Source: Serratia proteamaculans_D (GTDB taxonomy: Bacteria; Pseudomonadota; Gammaproteobacteria; Enterobacterales; Enterobacteriaceae). From it: a stretch of 64,000 nt of DNA. The notes below the pieces were generated by a model that saw only the letters and a program-made list of their open reading frames with translations, made no database searches and had not been told where the DNA came from. Location: assembly GCF_049959315.1 (NCBI RefSeq), contig NZ_CP188201.1, one strand, 5' to 3'. Every line of letters starts with the position of its first letter. Positions within the stretch are counted from its first letter, which is position 1. Below are positions 42,714 through 51,244 of this stretch, piece by piece. The translations under genes and the position numbers were made by a program.

Positions 42714-43646
42714 ATGGCAATCACCCCATCACGTGGTCGCGTATTAGCTTTGGCACTGAGTTTACTCGCTGCAAGCATCGGCGTGGCGCAGGCGGCTGAC
42801 ACGGTGCGCGTTGGCTCCAAAATCGATACCGAAGGCTCGTTGCTCGGCAATATCATCGTGCAGGTGCTGGAATCCAACGGCATCAAAACCACCAATAAAT
42901 TACAGCTCGGCACCACCAAGGTGCTGCGCGGGGCGATCACCTCCGGCGAAATTGACGTCTATCCGGAATACACCGGCAACGGCGCATTTTTCTTCTCTGA
43001 TGAAAAAGACCCGGCGTGGAAAAACGCCCAGGCCGGTTTCGAAAAGGTGAAGAAGCTCGATTATGACAAGAACAAAATCGTCTGGCTGGATGCGGCTCCG
43101 GCCAACAACACCTGGACCATTGCTATCCGTCAGGACGTGGCGGATGCCAATCACCTGAAAACGCTGGCCGATTTGGGCAAGTGGATCAACGGCGGTGGCA
43201 AGTTCAAGCTGGCAGCCTCGGCGGAGTTTATCGAGCGCCCGGATGCGCTGCCTGCGTTCCAGAACGCTTATGGCTTTAAGCTGAACCAGGACCAATTGCT
43301 GTCACTGGCCGGCGGTGACACGGCGGTGACCATCAAGGCGGCGGCGGAGCAAACCTCCGGCGTCAACGCGGCCATGGCCTACGGTACCGACGGCCCGGTG
43401 GCGGCGCTGGGGCTGGTCACGCTGGAAGATCCAAAAGGGGTGCAGCCGATTTACGCACCGGCACCAATTATCCGCGAGGCCACGCTGAAACAGCATGCCA
43501 ACATCGCCGAACTGCTGAAGCCGGTATTTGCAACACTTGACGGCCCAACGCTGCAAAAACTCAATGCGCAGATTGCAGTGGAAGGCCAGGACGCCAAACA
43601 GGTGGCGTCCGCCTATCTGAAAGAGAAAGGGTTGGTTAAGGGGTAA
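42714..43646 (+). CDS. Osmoprotectant/quaternary amine ABC importer, substrate-binding protein (OsmF-like)
   Basis: A 310-aa periplasmic protein with signal peptide VLALALSLLAASIGVAQA-A, then DTVRVGSKIDTEGSLLGNII, as in the OpuAC-type binding proteins of the YehZ/OsmF branch. ATG 42714 has AGAGGAAA upstream. An 8-bp GC hairpin after the gene probably stabilises its message. Known relatives bind glycine betaine or choline weakly, so the true ligand may be another quaternary or related amine. Confidence 0.88.
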   Translation: MAITPSRGRVLALALSLLAASIGVAQAADTVRVGSKIDTEGSLLGNIIVQVLESNGIKTTNKLQLGTTKVLRGAITSGEIDVYPEYTGNGAFFFSDEKDPAWKNAQAGFEKVKKLDYDKNKIVWLDAAPANNTWTIAIRQDVADANHLKTLADLGKWINGGGKFKLAASAEFIERPDALPAFQNAYGFKLNQDQLLSLAGGDTAVTIKAAAEQTSGVNAAMAYGTDGPVAALGLVTLEDPKGVQPIYAPAPIIREATLKQHANIAELLKPVFATLDGPTLQKLNAQIAVEGQDAKQVASAYLKEKGLVKG

Positions 43647-43652
43647 CGCCGC

Positions 43653-43671
43653 TGGCCCCCATTGGGGGCCA
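43653..43671 (+). repeat. Intercistronic hairpin after the binding-protein gene
   Basis: TGGCCCCC-ATT-GGGGGCCA, a perfect 8-bp stem in the 46-bp gap before the permease gene, followed only by AAATGG. It is probably an mRNA-protecting stem that raises binding-protein levels relative to the permeases. Confidence 0.7.
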
Positions 43672-43692
43672 AAATGGAGCTGGAGAGTTTCT

Positions 43693-44853
43693 TTGATTAT
43701 TGCCGTAAAAAACCGCGTATTACTGACGCTGCTTATTCTGTTGCTGCTGGCCGCATTTGGCCTGCCGTTTCTCAGCTATGCCCCCAATCGCCTGCTGTCG
43801 GGCAAGAGCATTTCCCTGATTTCCCTATTGCACGGCCCGGCGCTGTGGCTGCTGGTGCCCATGTTGGTGTTGGCGATACTCAGCCTGTTGGCACCGGTCA
43901 GGCGCCATGCGTTGCTTACCGCGCTGGCGGCTTCGGTATTGCTGGCATTGACCTTCTGGTTGAGTGGACACGCAGCCCAACAGTTGGCGTTGGAGGGATC
44001 GAAACTGGCGCGTACTTCCTGGGGCAGTGGCTGCTGGTTGATGCTGGCGCTGAGCCTGTTGATGGCCGCCGACGCCCTGACCCGTATCACCACCTCGCAT
44101 TTTTGGCGCATTCTGGGCAACCTGCTGGTGGTACTGCCTGCGTTGGTGCTGTTGTTTAGCCATCAGCTGGATCAGCTTTCGCTGCTGAAAGAGTACTACA
44201 ACCGGCAGGACGTATTTGACGCCGCACTGTTGCAGCATTTGACCATCCTGCTGGCCACGCTGGTACCGGCGCTGTTGATTGGCATTCCGCTCGGGGTGCT
44301 GTGTTTTCGCTCTGTACGCTTACAAACACCGATATTTTCTACTCTGAACATTATCCAGACCGTGCCATCGATTGCGCTGTTCGGCTTGCTGATCGCGCCA
44401 TTAGCCGGGCTGGCAAAGGCGCTGCCCTGGCTGGCAGAACACGGCGTCAGCGGTATCGGCATGGCTCCGGCGATTGTCGCCCTGGTGTTGTATGCGCTGT
44501 TACCTCTGGTGCGCAGCGTAGTGGCCGGATTGCAGAGTGTGCCGGCCAGCGTGATTGAATCCGCTAGCGGCATGGGGCTGACGCGTGGGCAGATCTTCTT
44601 GCGCGTGCAGTTGCCATTGGCGTTGCCGCTGTTCCTGACCGGCGTGCGCATTTTGGCGGTGCAGACCGTCGGCATGGCGGTGGTGGCGGCGCTGATTGGT
44701 GCCGGAGGTTTTGGCGCCATCGTTTTCCAGGGCCTGCTCAGCAGCGCGCTGGACTTGGTGCTGCTGGGAGTGATCCCGGTGATCGTGATGGCGGTAATCG
44801 TCGATTCGCTGTTTAAATTTTTGGTTTCAATTTTGGAAGTGTCACGCCGATGA
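43693..44853 (+). CDS. Osmoprotectant-type ABC importer, permease (YehY-like, long)
   Basis: A 386-aa inner-membrane permease. The C-terminal half carries the BPD_transp_1 domain with PALLIGIPLGVLCFR and a GMGLTRGQIFLRVQLPLALP loop that contacts the ATPase. About five extra N-terminal hydrophobic segments precede it, as in YehY. The start is taken as TTG 43693 because GGAG lies 7 bases upstream and no ATG or GTG is nearby. Its stop overlaps the ATPase gene by 4 bp. Confidence 0.87.
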   Translation: MIIAVKNRVLLTLLILLLLAAFGLPFLSYAPNRLLSGKSISLISLLHGPALWLLVPMLVLAILSLLAPVRRHALLTALAASVLLALTFWLSGHAAQQLALEGSKLARTSWGSGCWLMLALSLLMAADALTRITTSHFWRILGNLLVVLPALVLLFSHQLDQLSLLKEYYNRQDVFDAALLQHLTILLATLVPALLIGIPLGVLCFRSVRLQTPIFSTLNIIQTVPSIALFGLLIAPLAGLAKALPWLAEHGVSGIGMAPAIVALVLYALLPLVRSVVAGLQSVPASVIESASGMGLTRGQIFLRVQLPLALPLFLTGVRILAVQTVGMAVVAALIGAGGFGAIVFQGLLSSALDLVLLGVIPVIVMAVIVDSLFKFLVSILEVSRR

Positions 44854-45785
44854 TTCAGTTTAATCAGGTCAGCAAGATTTTTCAGGGCAAGCCGGCAGTG
44901 GACGATCTTACGCTGCGGATTGCCAAGGGCGAATTTGCCGTACTGATCGGCACCTCTGGCTCTGGGAAATCCACCACGTTAAAAATGATCAACCGACTGA
45001 TCGAGCACGATCAGGGCAAAATTTACTTTGCCGATGAGGAGATCCAGAAATTTAAACCGCAGGATCTGCGTCGCCGCATGGGGTACGCCATTCAGTCGAT
45101 CGGCCTGTTCCCGCACTGGACGGTGGAAGAGAACATTGCCACCGTGCCACAACTGCTGAAATGGCCGCGTGCGCGCATTCGCGACCGGGTGACCGAGTTG
45201 CTGGAGCTGCTGCATCTGGAGCCGGATCTGTTCCGCCGTCGTTACCCGCACCAGCTTTCTGGTGGCCAGCAGCAGCGGGTTGGGGTGGCGCGTGCGCTGG
45301 CCGCCGACCCTGAAGTGCTGCTGATGGACGAGCCTTTTGGCGCACTGGATCCGGTGACCCGTGCAGCGCTGCAGACAGAGATTGCACGTATCCACCATCT
45401 TTCCGGACGCACCATCGTACTGGTGACGCACGACATCGATGAAGCGTTGGCACTGGCGGACCGCATTGTACTGCTCGATCAGGGCCGCATTGTGCAGCAG
45501 GGCACGCCGCTGGAGCTGTTGACCGCACCGGCCAACGATTTTGTGCGTGATTTCTTTGGCCGCAGCGATCGCGGCATCAAGCTGCTGTCGCTGGAAACGG
45601 TAGCGCAACGGGTGCGGCCTGGCCAGGTGGAGGGAGAGCCTATTGCCGCCACCATGAGTCTGCGTGAAGCACTGTCGGTGTTTGTGGCACGCGGCAGCGA
45701 ATGTCTGCCAGTGATTGGCGAACAGGGCGAAGCGCTTGGCGTGCTGCATTTCAGCGATCTGATTGTGCAAAAGGCGCTGTCATGA
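44850..45785 (+). CDS. Osmoprotectant-type ABC importer, ATP-binding protein (YehX/OsmV-like)
   Basis: A 311-aa ATPase: Walker A GTSGSGKST, signature LSGGQQQRVGVARAL, Walker B VLLMDEPFGALDP, switch H in VTHDIDEA. After the ABC domain comes a single CBS-like module (MSLREALSVFVARGSECLPV, then GVLHFSDLI), as in glycine betaine transporters where CBS domains sense ionic strength. Both neighbouring permease genes overlap it, showing a tight operon. Confidence 0.92.
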   Translation: MIQFNQVSKIFQGKPAVDDLTLRIAKGEFAVLIGTSGSGKSTTLKMINRLIEHDQGKIYFADEEIQKFKPQDLRRRMGYAIQSIGLFPHWTVEENIATVPQLLKWPRARIRDRVTELLELLHLEPDLFRRRYPHQLSGGQQQRVGVARALAADPEVLLMDEPFGALDPVTRAALQTEIARIHHLSGRTIVLVTHDIDEALALADRIVLLDQGRIVQQGTPLELLTAPANDFVRDFFGRSDRGIKLLSLETVAQRVRPGQVEGEPIAATMSLREALSVFVARGSECLPVIGEQGEALGVLHFSDLIVQKALS

Positions 45786-46561
45786 GTGCGCTTCGGGCCC
45801 TGCGCTGGCTGCGCGATCCGCTGCCCTGGACCTTTGCCCTGTTGTTGGCACTGGTGTTTGGCATGAATCATTTACACGGCCTGTTTGCCGCCTGGTTCCC
45901 GGATCTGGAGCGGCCGGTGTATCAGCAGGACAGTTTTATCTCACTGGTATGGGCGCATCTGTTGCTGGTGGCGGTTTCCAGCCTGGTTGCCGTGGTGATT
46001 GGCGTCAGCGCCGGCGTCGCGGTAACGCGCCGCGCCGGTAAGGAGTTCCGCTCATTGGTGGAAACCCTAGTGGCGGTGGGCCAGACTTTTCCGCCGGTGG
46101 CGGTACTGGCGATCGCGGTGCCGGTGATGGGCTTTAGTGAGCAGCCGGCGATCATCGCGCTGGTGCTGTACGGTTTACTGCCGATTTTGCAGGGCACGCT
46201 GGCGGGGATTGAGTCGGTGCCCAGCGCCACCCGCGAGATTGCGCAGGGGGTAGGGATGAGTTCCCGGCAGATCCTGTGGCGCGTCGAACTGCCGCTGGCG
46301 GCGCCGGTGATCGTCGCCGGGATCCGTACCTCGGTGATCATTAATATTGGCACGGCGGCGATAGCTTCTACCGTCGGCACCAAAACCCTGGGATCGCCGA
46401 TTATTATTGGCCTGAGCGGCTTTAATACCGCTTATGTTATCCAGGGCGCGGTGGTGGTGGCCCTGTTGGCGATCATTACCGATATGCTGTTTGAGCGCTG
46501 GGTACGTCATCTCACCGCCTGGCGTCAGCAGACGCTGGTGGCTTCTTCTTCTGCCGGATAA
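45782..46561 (+). CDS. Osmoprotectant-type ABC importer, permease (YehW-like)
   Basis: A 259-aa permease with about six hydrophobic segments and the GVGMSSRQILWRVELPLAAP ATPase-contact loop. ATG 45782 overlaps the ATPase stop (ATGA). It pairs with the long permease to form the channel. Seven bases separate it from the PhnD-like gene, so that gene is in the same transcript. Confidence 0.9.
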   Translation: MSALRALRWLRDPLPWTFALLLALVFGMNHLHGLFAAWFPDLERPVYQQDSFISLVWAHLLLVAVSSLVAVVIGVSAGVAVTRRAGKEFRSLVETLVAVGQTFPPVAVLAIAVPVMGFSEQPAIIALVLYGLLPILQGTLAGIESVPSATREIAQGVGMSSRQILWRVELPLAAPVIVAGIRTSVIINIGTAAIASTVGTKTLGSPIIIGLSGFNTAYVIQGAVVVALLAIITDMLFERWVRHLTAWRQQTLVASSSAG

Positions 46562-46567
46562 GGGAAC

Positions 46568-47350
46568 ATGATGCAGGTATCTTTACCGATGTACGGCGTG
46601 ACACATCAACCGGCGGAAGCCTTCTGGCGGGTGCTGCGCGGCAAGTTACTGCAACTGGGATTACCGCAAGCGCCCGAGTCGCTCAGTTGGCCGCAAGATC
46701 TGGCGCAGCATTGGCAGCGCGATGACTTGTTGCTCAGTCAAACCTGCGGCTATCCGCTGGCCATCAGCCTGCCGCAGGTGCAGCTGGTGGGCACCTATCA
46801 TTATCGCGTTGAAGGTTGTGAAGGGCCGGAATACAGCAGTTGGCTGGTGGTGCGTAATGACGAACCCGGCGAGCGGCTGGAGGATTTTCGCGGTCGGGTT
46901 GCGGCCTATAACAGTACCGACTCGCAGTCAGGCCACAACAGCCTGCGGGCGTTGATAGCCCCCCTGGCTCAGGAGGGAAAATTCTTCAGCGCCGCCATTG
47001 CCTCTGGCGCGCATTATCAGTCGATCAAACTGATCCAGAATCGGCAGGCGGATATTGCCGCCGTTGATTGCGTCAGTCTGGAACTGTTGAAGCGGGCGCA
47101 GCCGCAGGCACTGGCGGGGCTAAAAATTATTGGGCGAACGGCCAGCGTACCGGGGTTGCCGCTGATTACCTCGCGACAAACCCCACCGGAACAGCTGGAG
47201 ATCTTGCGCGCCGGGGCCAGGGCGATGCTGGGCGAAGCGGTAAGTGACAGCCTGTTGATCGGTGATTTCAGTCTGGTGCCACGTTCGGCATACCAAAAAA
47301 TCGCCGGGCTGGAACAACAGGCCGCCGCGTTTGGCGTGACGGCGCTGTAA
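46568..47350 (+). CDS. PhnD/SsuA-like binding-fold protein without a signal peptide
   Basis: A 260-aa protein with the fold pattern of phosphonate/phosphite-binding proteins: LLLSQTCGYPLA, LRALIAP, SIKLIQNRQADIAAVDCVS. Usual PhnD proteins are periplasmic, but this one starts MMQVSLPMYGVTHQPAEAF with no hydrophobic signal, so it should be cytoplasmic. It is the last gene of the desaturase/ABC cluster. It may be a sensor or an enzyme that has kept the ligand-binding fold. Ligand unknown. Confidence 0.82.
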   Translation: MMQVSLPMYGVTHQPAEAFWRVLRGKLLQLGLPQAPESLSWPQDLAQHWQRDDLLLSQTCGYPLAISLPQVQLVGTYHYRVEGCEGPEYSSWLVVRNDEPGERLEDFRGRVAAYNSTDSQSGHNSLRALIAPLAQEGKFFSAAIASGAHYQSIKLIQNRQADIAAVDCVSLELLKRAQPQALAGLKIIGRTASVPGLPLITSRQTPPEQLEILRAGARAMLGEAVSDSLLIGDFSLVPRSAYQKIAGLEQQAAAFGVTAL

Positions 47351-47352
47351 TT

Positions 47353-48087
47353 TTACAGCAGCCCGCCGCCGTCAATATCGATCACGCTGCCGGTGATAAA
47401 GCCGTTTTCCATCGCCAGCAAATAACCTGCGGCCACCTCTGCCGCCTGGCCAACACGCCCAACCGGCAGCCCAGCGCCGGTTTTGGCAAACATCGTCTGA
47501 CGCTGTTCGGCGCTCATGGCGTCGTAAGCTTCGGTGACCGTGACGCCTGGGCTCACCACGTTAACCCGCCGCGGTGCCAACTCTTTTGCCAATTGCTTGC
47601 CGATGGCCTCCAGTGCCGCATTGATACCGGTTTTAATCAGCTGGCCGCTGAGGTATTTCCGCGACAGCTGGCCGGAGGTCAGGGTGATGGAGCCCTGTAG
47701 CGCCAGGGTGGGCAATGCCGCCTGAATGGCGCGCAGGGCGCCCCACAGTTTGACGTCGAAGTTGGCCTGCGCTTGGTTAAAATCGGTTTCCGCCAGCAGT
47801 CTGGCCTGCACCAGCGGTCCGGCAGTGAAGACCAGATGATCGAACTCGCCGACTTCGGCAAACAGCGCACGCAGTGAGCTTTCATCGGTCACGTCAGCCT
47901 GCATCACCCGCAGGTTACCGCTACCGTCGGCAGGCTGATAGTGCTGCATGCTGCCGACGCGGCGGGAGGCCAACACCACATTGGCCCCGCGTTCTATCGC
48001 GGCATAAGCCACTGCCGCACCAATGCCGCTGTTACCGCCGAGGATCACCAGTTTTTGCCGGTTCAGGGAAGAAGAAGGAATAGTCAT
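47353..48087 (-). CDS. Short-chain dehydrogenase/reductase
   Basis: A 244-aa SDR: cofactor loop GGNSGIGAAVA, FTAGPL replacing the usual NNAG, and a family end GSVIDIDGGGLL. The normal YxxxK is seen as SGQLSRKYLSGQLIKTG, so the active site is atypical. It is divergent from a LysR regulator 129 bp away, its probable controller. It converges on the PhnD-like gene with 2 bp between stops. Confidence 0.87.
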   Translation of the reverse strand: MTIPSSSLNRQKLVILGGNSGIGAAVAYAAIERGANVVLASRRVGSMQHYQPADGSGNLRVMQADVTDESSLRALFAEVGEFDHLVFTAGPLVQARLLAETDFNQAQANFDVKLWGALRAIQAALPTLALQGSITLTSGQLSRKYLSGQLIKTGINAALEAIGKQLAKELAPRRVNVVSPGVTVTEAYDAMSAEQRQTMFAKTGAGLPVGRVGQAAEVAAGYLLAMENGFITGSVIDIDGGGLL

Positions 48088-48216
48088 GATAGCGCCTCAA
48101 TTTCAGTGAGTTTCAGTGCTATCTATCATTACCGATTGAAAATCCGTGAACAATTGACCTAAATGGCAAAGACTTGTAAAATTATTTTAATAATTGGTGT
48201 GCTGCAGGAATAACCC

Positions 48217-49128
48217 ATGACATCCTTTATCGACCTCGAAGTGTTTGTCCGGACGGTGGAAGGCGGCAGCTTTTCAGCGGCGGCGCGTGCGTTGGATATG
48301 ACGCCGGCGGCGGCCAGCATTGCGATAAAAAGGCTGGAACAGCGCCTGGGGGTACGGCTGCTGGTGCGTTCTACCCGTAGCTTGCGCCTGACGGAAGAAG
48401 GGCAGCGCTATCTCGACAGTGCCCGCTTGGCCCTGGGGGCGCTGGCGGAGGGCGAGCAGGCGATACGCGAGAAACATCAGGGGTTGTCCGGCGTGCTGCA
48501 GATCTCCGCACCCTCGGATTTTGGCCGCAACCTGTTGCTGGGCTGGCTTGATGAATTCAAACGGCAACACCCGCATATCCAACTGCAGTTACTGATTAAT
48601 GATCGCCATGCCGATCTGTTTCGTGAACCGGTGGATATTGCGTTGCGCTTTGGTCAACTGGCGGACTCTTCGCTGGTGGCGCTACCGATCCTGCCGCAGC
48701 ACCGACGGTTGATTTGTGCCAGTCCGGCTTATCTGCAGCAACATGGCACGCCGCAAACGCCAGCCGAACTTGCTCAGCACAGCATTCTGATTTATCAACC
48801 CAGTGGGCACAGGCAGGCGGAATGGCGCTTTTGGCGAGGCGATGAATTGACGGAGGTGCCGCTGTCTGGCCGCTACTTTACCGATGACGGGGAAATAGCG
48901 CGTCGCTGGGCGCTGGCCGGGCACGGGATTGTCCGTAAATCAGCCATTGATGTGGTGGCGGATATTCAGGCCGGGCGTTTGGTGACGCTGCTGCCGGAGT
49001 GGCAAAGCGACGCGGTGCCCATCAGCCTGGTTTGCCCACACCGCTCGCAGGTGTCGGAGCGCGTCAGGCTGCTACAGCGCTTTTTACAGCAGCGCTGTCA
49101 GGACTGGATGGCGCATCACTTGGTCTGA
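48217..49128 (+). CDS. LysR family transcriptional regulator
   Basis: A 303-aa regulator; HTH GSFSAAARALDMTPAAASIAIKRLEQ is at the N-terminus, followed by a CrgA-like effector domain. It is divergent from the SDR gene at 47353-48087, a common regulator/target layout. Its last 13 bp overlap the 3' end of a small minus-strand gene. Confidence 0.9.
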   Translation: MTSFIDLEVFVRTVEGGSFSAAARALDMTPAAASIAIKRLEQRLGVRLLVRSTRSLRLTEEGQRYLDSARLALGALAEGEQAIREKHQGLSGVLQISAPSDFGRNLLLGWLDEFKRQHPHIQLQLLINDRHADLFREPVDIALRFGQLADSSLVALPILPQHRRLICASPAYLQQHGTPQTPAELAQHSILIYQPSGHRQAEWRFWRGDELTEVPLSGRYFTDDGEIARRWALAGHGIVRKSAIDVVADIQAGRLVTLLPEWQSDAVPISLVCPHRSQVSERVRLLQRFLQQRCQDWMAHHLV

Positions 49129-49292
49129 ATGCTGGCTGCCGGGGTCGCACTGGCAGCGGCTTCGCTGGAGGTAGTGGTTTCTTCGCTTGGCGTGGTGGAA
49201 CGGGTGTACATATTCAACCCGGCCAGGAAGACGCCGCCGAGTGAACCAAAGGCACACAGAAAGATAACGATGATGAACGATTTTTTAAGCAT
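49116..49292 (-). CDS. 58-aa single-helix membrane protein
   Basis: A short frame from ATG 49292: MLKKSFIIVIFLCAFGSLGG, then VFLAGLNMYTRS, then a Ser/Thr/Ala/Pro-rich tail of about 26 residues ending IQTK. Two lysines, one 20-residue hydrophobic helix and a low-complexity periplasmic-type tail are typical of small inner-membrane proteins. It lies in the gap before the DMT exporter gene and overlaps the LysR 3' end tail to tail. Ribosome-binding site is weak. Function unknown; not recognised with a symbol. Confidence 0.6.
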   Translation of the reverse strand: MLKKSFIIVIFLCAFGSLGGVFLAGLNMYTRSTTPSEETTTSSEAAASATPAASIQTK

Positions 49293-49366
49293 TGGGATAA
49301 TTTCGCAGGTTGCCCGGAACAGCGGGAATTATAGTCTCTTTGCCAAGTGAAACAAGAATCGTTTTG

Positions 49367-49390
49367 AATGGCGGCCCGCAGACCGCCATT
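49367..49390 (-). terminator. Stem-loop after the DMT exporter gene
   Basis: AATGGCGG and CCGCCATT (8 bp) with an 8-base loop, just past the exporter stop on the minus strand. No T-run follows on that strand, so it is a possible terminator only. Confidence 0.45.
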
Positions 49391-49394
49391 TTGG

Positions 49395-50318
49395 TCACTC
49401 TTTAATGCTGCCGACCGACTGAACTTTGGCCGGGCGCGCAAACAGGAATTTGCCCAGGGTTACCAGCACCACCGCCGCGACGATAATCACCAGTGCTGCC
49501 CACTCACGCGGGGCCAGCGATTCGCCGGCAAAGCCGATGCCGAGCAGCACCGCTACCACCGGATTGACGTAGGCATAGCTGGTTGCCACCGCCGGGCGTA
49601 CGTTTTTCAGCAAAAACATATAGGCGCTGATCGCCAGCATCGAACCGAAGACAATCAGGTAACCCAGCGCGAAGAAACCTTTGGCGCTGGGCATCTGCGT
49701 CAAACGCTCACCGCTGAGCTGGCTGACCACCAGCAGCACCACACCGGCCACCAGCATTTCCGCGGCCCCGGCCATTGGCCCGGCCGGCAGAGAAATGCGC
49801 GATCCCAGTACCGAACCAAAGGCCCAACTGGCGGAGGCCAGCAGGATCAGCAGCGCGCCGGTGGGGTTGCCGACCAGATTATTACCGGTATTGAGTAGCA
49901 CAATGCCCACCAACCCCAGCCCAATGCCTGCCCATTCCAGTTTGGTATTACGCATGCCCCACAGCAGGCTGAAGCACAGGGTGAACAGCGGCACTGTCGC
50001 CACCATTACGGCGGCAATGCCGGAGGGGACATGCTGATGTTCTGCCACTGTCACCAGGCCGTTGCCCACCGCCAGCAGCAAAATGCCAATGGTTCCGGCG
50101 GCCAACCACTGTTTTGCCGTCGGCAATGCGTGGCCGCGTAGTGCTAAAAAGCCAAACAGCACAATACCGGCGACCAGAAAGCGGATACCGGCCATCATCA
50201 ATGGCGGCCAGCTTTCCACGCCCAGACGAATAACGAAATAGGTAGAACCCCAGACAATATATAACGTGAACAGCGCCCCGATTAACGGCAGGACGTTACG
50301 GCTACTTTGGCTCAGCAT
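49395..50318 (-). CDS. EamA/DMT family transporter
   Basis: A 307-aa inner-membrane protein with about ten hydrophobic segments arranged as two EamA repeats (for example LYIVWGSTYFVIRLGVE at the start and YAYVNPVVAVLLGIGFAGE in the second half). Such carriers export amino acids or small metabolites. No neighbouring enzyme suggests a substrate. Confidence 0.9.
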   Translation of the reverse strand: MLSQSSRNVLPLIGALFTLYIVWGSTYFVIRLGVESWPPLMMAGIRFLVAGIVLFGFLALRGHALPTAKQWLAAGTIGILLLAVGNGLVTVAEHQHVPSGIAAVMVATVPLFTLCFSLLWGMRNTKLEWAGIGLGLVGIVLLNTGNNLVGNPTGALLILLASASWAFGSVLGSRISLPAGPMAGAAEMLVAGVVLLVVSQLSGERLTQMPSAKGFFALGYLIVFGSMLAISAYMFLLKNVRPAVATSYAYVNPVVAVLLGIGFAGESLAPREWAALVIIVAAVVLVTLGKFLFARPAKVQSVGSIKE

Positions 50319-50419
50319 GGATTTTAATTCTGCAGGGAAGGTTATTATTAGAGGACTCAGTAAACCCGATCGGGCAGAGGATAAGCAACGCTTTTCAATA
50401 CTTTTTTAAGCGTGCAATG

Positions 50420-50459
50420 GGCTGGCTTTCCGGTGGTTATTCATCGGATAACGCCAGCC
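50420..50459. repeat. Compound stem-loop between the DMT exporter and the Cys-rich regulator
   Basis: GGCTGGC (50420) pairs with GCCAGCC (50453-50459), and inside it GTTAT pairs with ATAAC, with a 9-base bulge on one side. It follows the regulator stop on the minus strand but has no T-run there. Confidence 0.35.
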
Positions 50460-50486
50460 TGTGGGCTGCCTTACGCCGGGTCTCGG

Positions 50487-51140
50487 TTACAGCAATGAAA
50501 TACGGTAGGCGCAGCGGCGTGCACCGGCCAGGATATGTTCGGAGCGTTCAACCTGCGCCTGTAATACCTCGGTGAAAACGCTCAATTCTGCGCGGCAGAA
50601 TCCCTGGCAAACGGCGGCGGCGGCGCAAATAGGGCAGTGGTTTTCTACCAGCAGAAAAGAGCCGTCTTCCTGCAGGCTTGATTCGGCCATGTAGCCTTCG
50701 CGACAACGGATCGCCGTCAGGCGCGCTACGCGTTCCTGCAAATCCGTGGCGCCGATCATTGCTTGTTTGTAGTTAATGCGCGTTTCCTGCTCGCGGGTGT
50801 CGATCAACAGCTCGATTGCCTGTTCGCCCAGCTTGTCGCGCACGGTGCGCAGCAGCTGTACTGTCAGTTCGGAATGGGTATCCGGAAAGCGTGCATTGCC
50901 TGCGGCGGTCAGGTGCCATAACTGCACCGGTCGGCCGACACCGCGAGTTTCCGCCACCGCTTCAACCAACCCATCTTTTGCCAGCTTGACGAACTGCTGG
51001 CGTGCGGCTTCACCGGTGGTACCAAGGACTTTGCCTGCATCAGAAGCTTGCTGTGGGCCGCGGGTTTTCAACAGTGTCAGCAAACGGTCACTGACCGATT
51101 GTGCGGGACTACCGCTATTTTCCAAGTTTATTCTTGACAT
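50487..51140 (-). CDS. SufR-like HTH regulator with a cysteine cluster
   Basis: A 217-aa regulator. The N-terminal winged helix (SDAGKVLGTTGEAARQQFVK, residues 33-52) is followed by a C-terminal domain with cysteines C146, C169, C172, C178, C182 and C210, in the arrangement CPIC-x5-C-x3-C typical of SufR-type proteins that bind an iron-sulfur cluster. It is divergent from an MFS exporter. Two near-identical 17-bp dyads flank its start, one inside codons 2-7, suggesting autoregulation plus control of the exporter by redox or iron state (inference). Confidence 0.85.
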   Translation of the reverse strand: MSRINLENSGSPAQSVSDRLLTLLKTRGPQQASDAGKVLGTTGEAARQQFVKLAKDGLVEAVAETRGVGRPVQLWHLTAAGNARFPDTHSELTVQLLRTVRDKLGEQAIELLIDTREQETRINYKQAMIGATDLQERVARLTAIRCREGYMAESSLQEDGSFLLVENHCPICAAAAVCQGFCRAELSVFTEVLQAQVERSEHILAGARRCAYRISLL

Positions 51141-51182
51141 ATTTCTCCGCCTCGCCCTACTCTTATTCCAAGATAATTCTTG
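51120..51182. promoter_or_regulatory. Twin 17-bp operator candidates of the SufR-like regulator
   Basis: TTCCAAGTTTATTCTTG (51120-51136) and TTCCAAGATAATTCTTG (51166-51182) agree at 15 of 17 positions and both contain the dyad CAAG...CTTG; in the second, CAAGA-TAAT-TCTTG is perfect. They are 46 bp apart, on either side of the regulator's start region and upstream of the MFS gene. Confidence 0.65.
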
Positions 51183-51244
51183 TTAAATCTAACGCAGTCT
51201 CACAATTAACTCAATGCCATTCCTCTGAAAACAGGACGACAACT

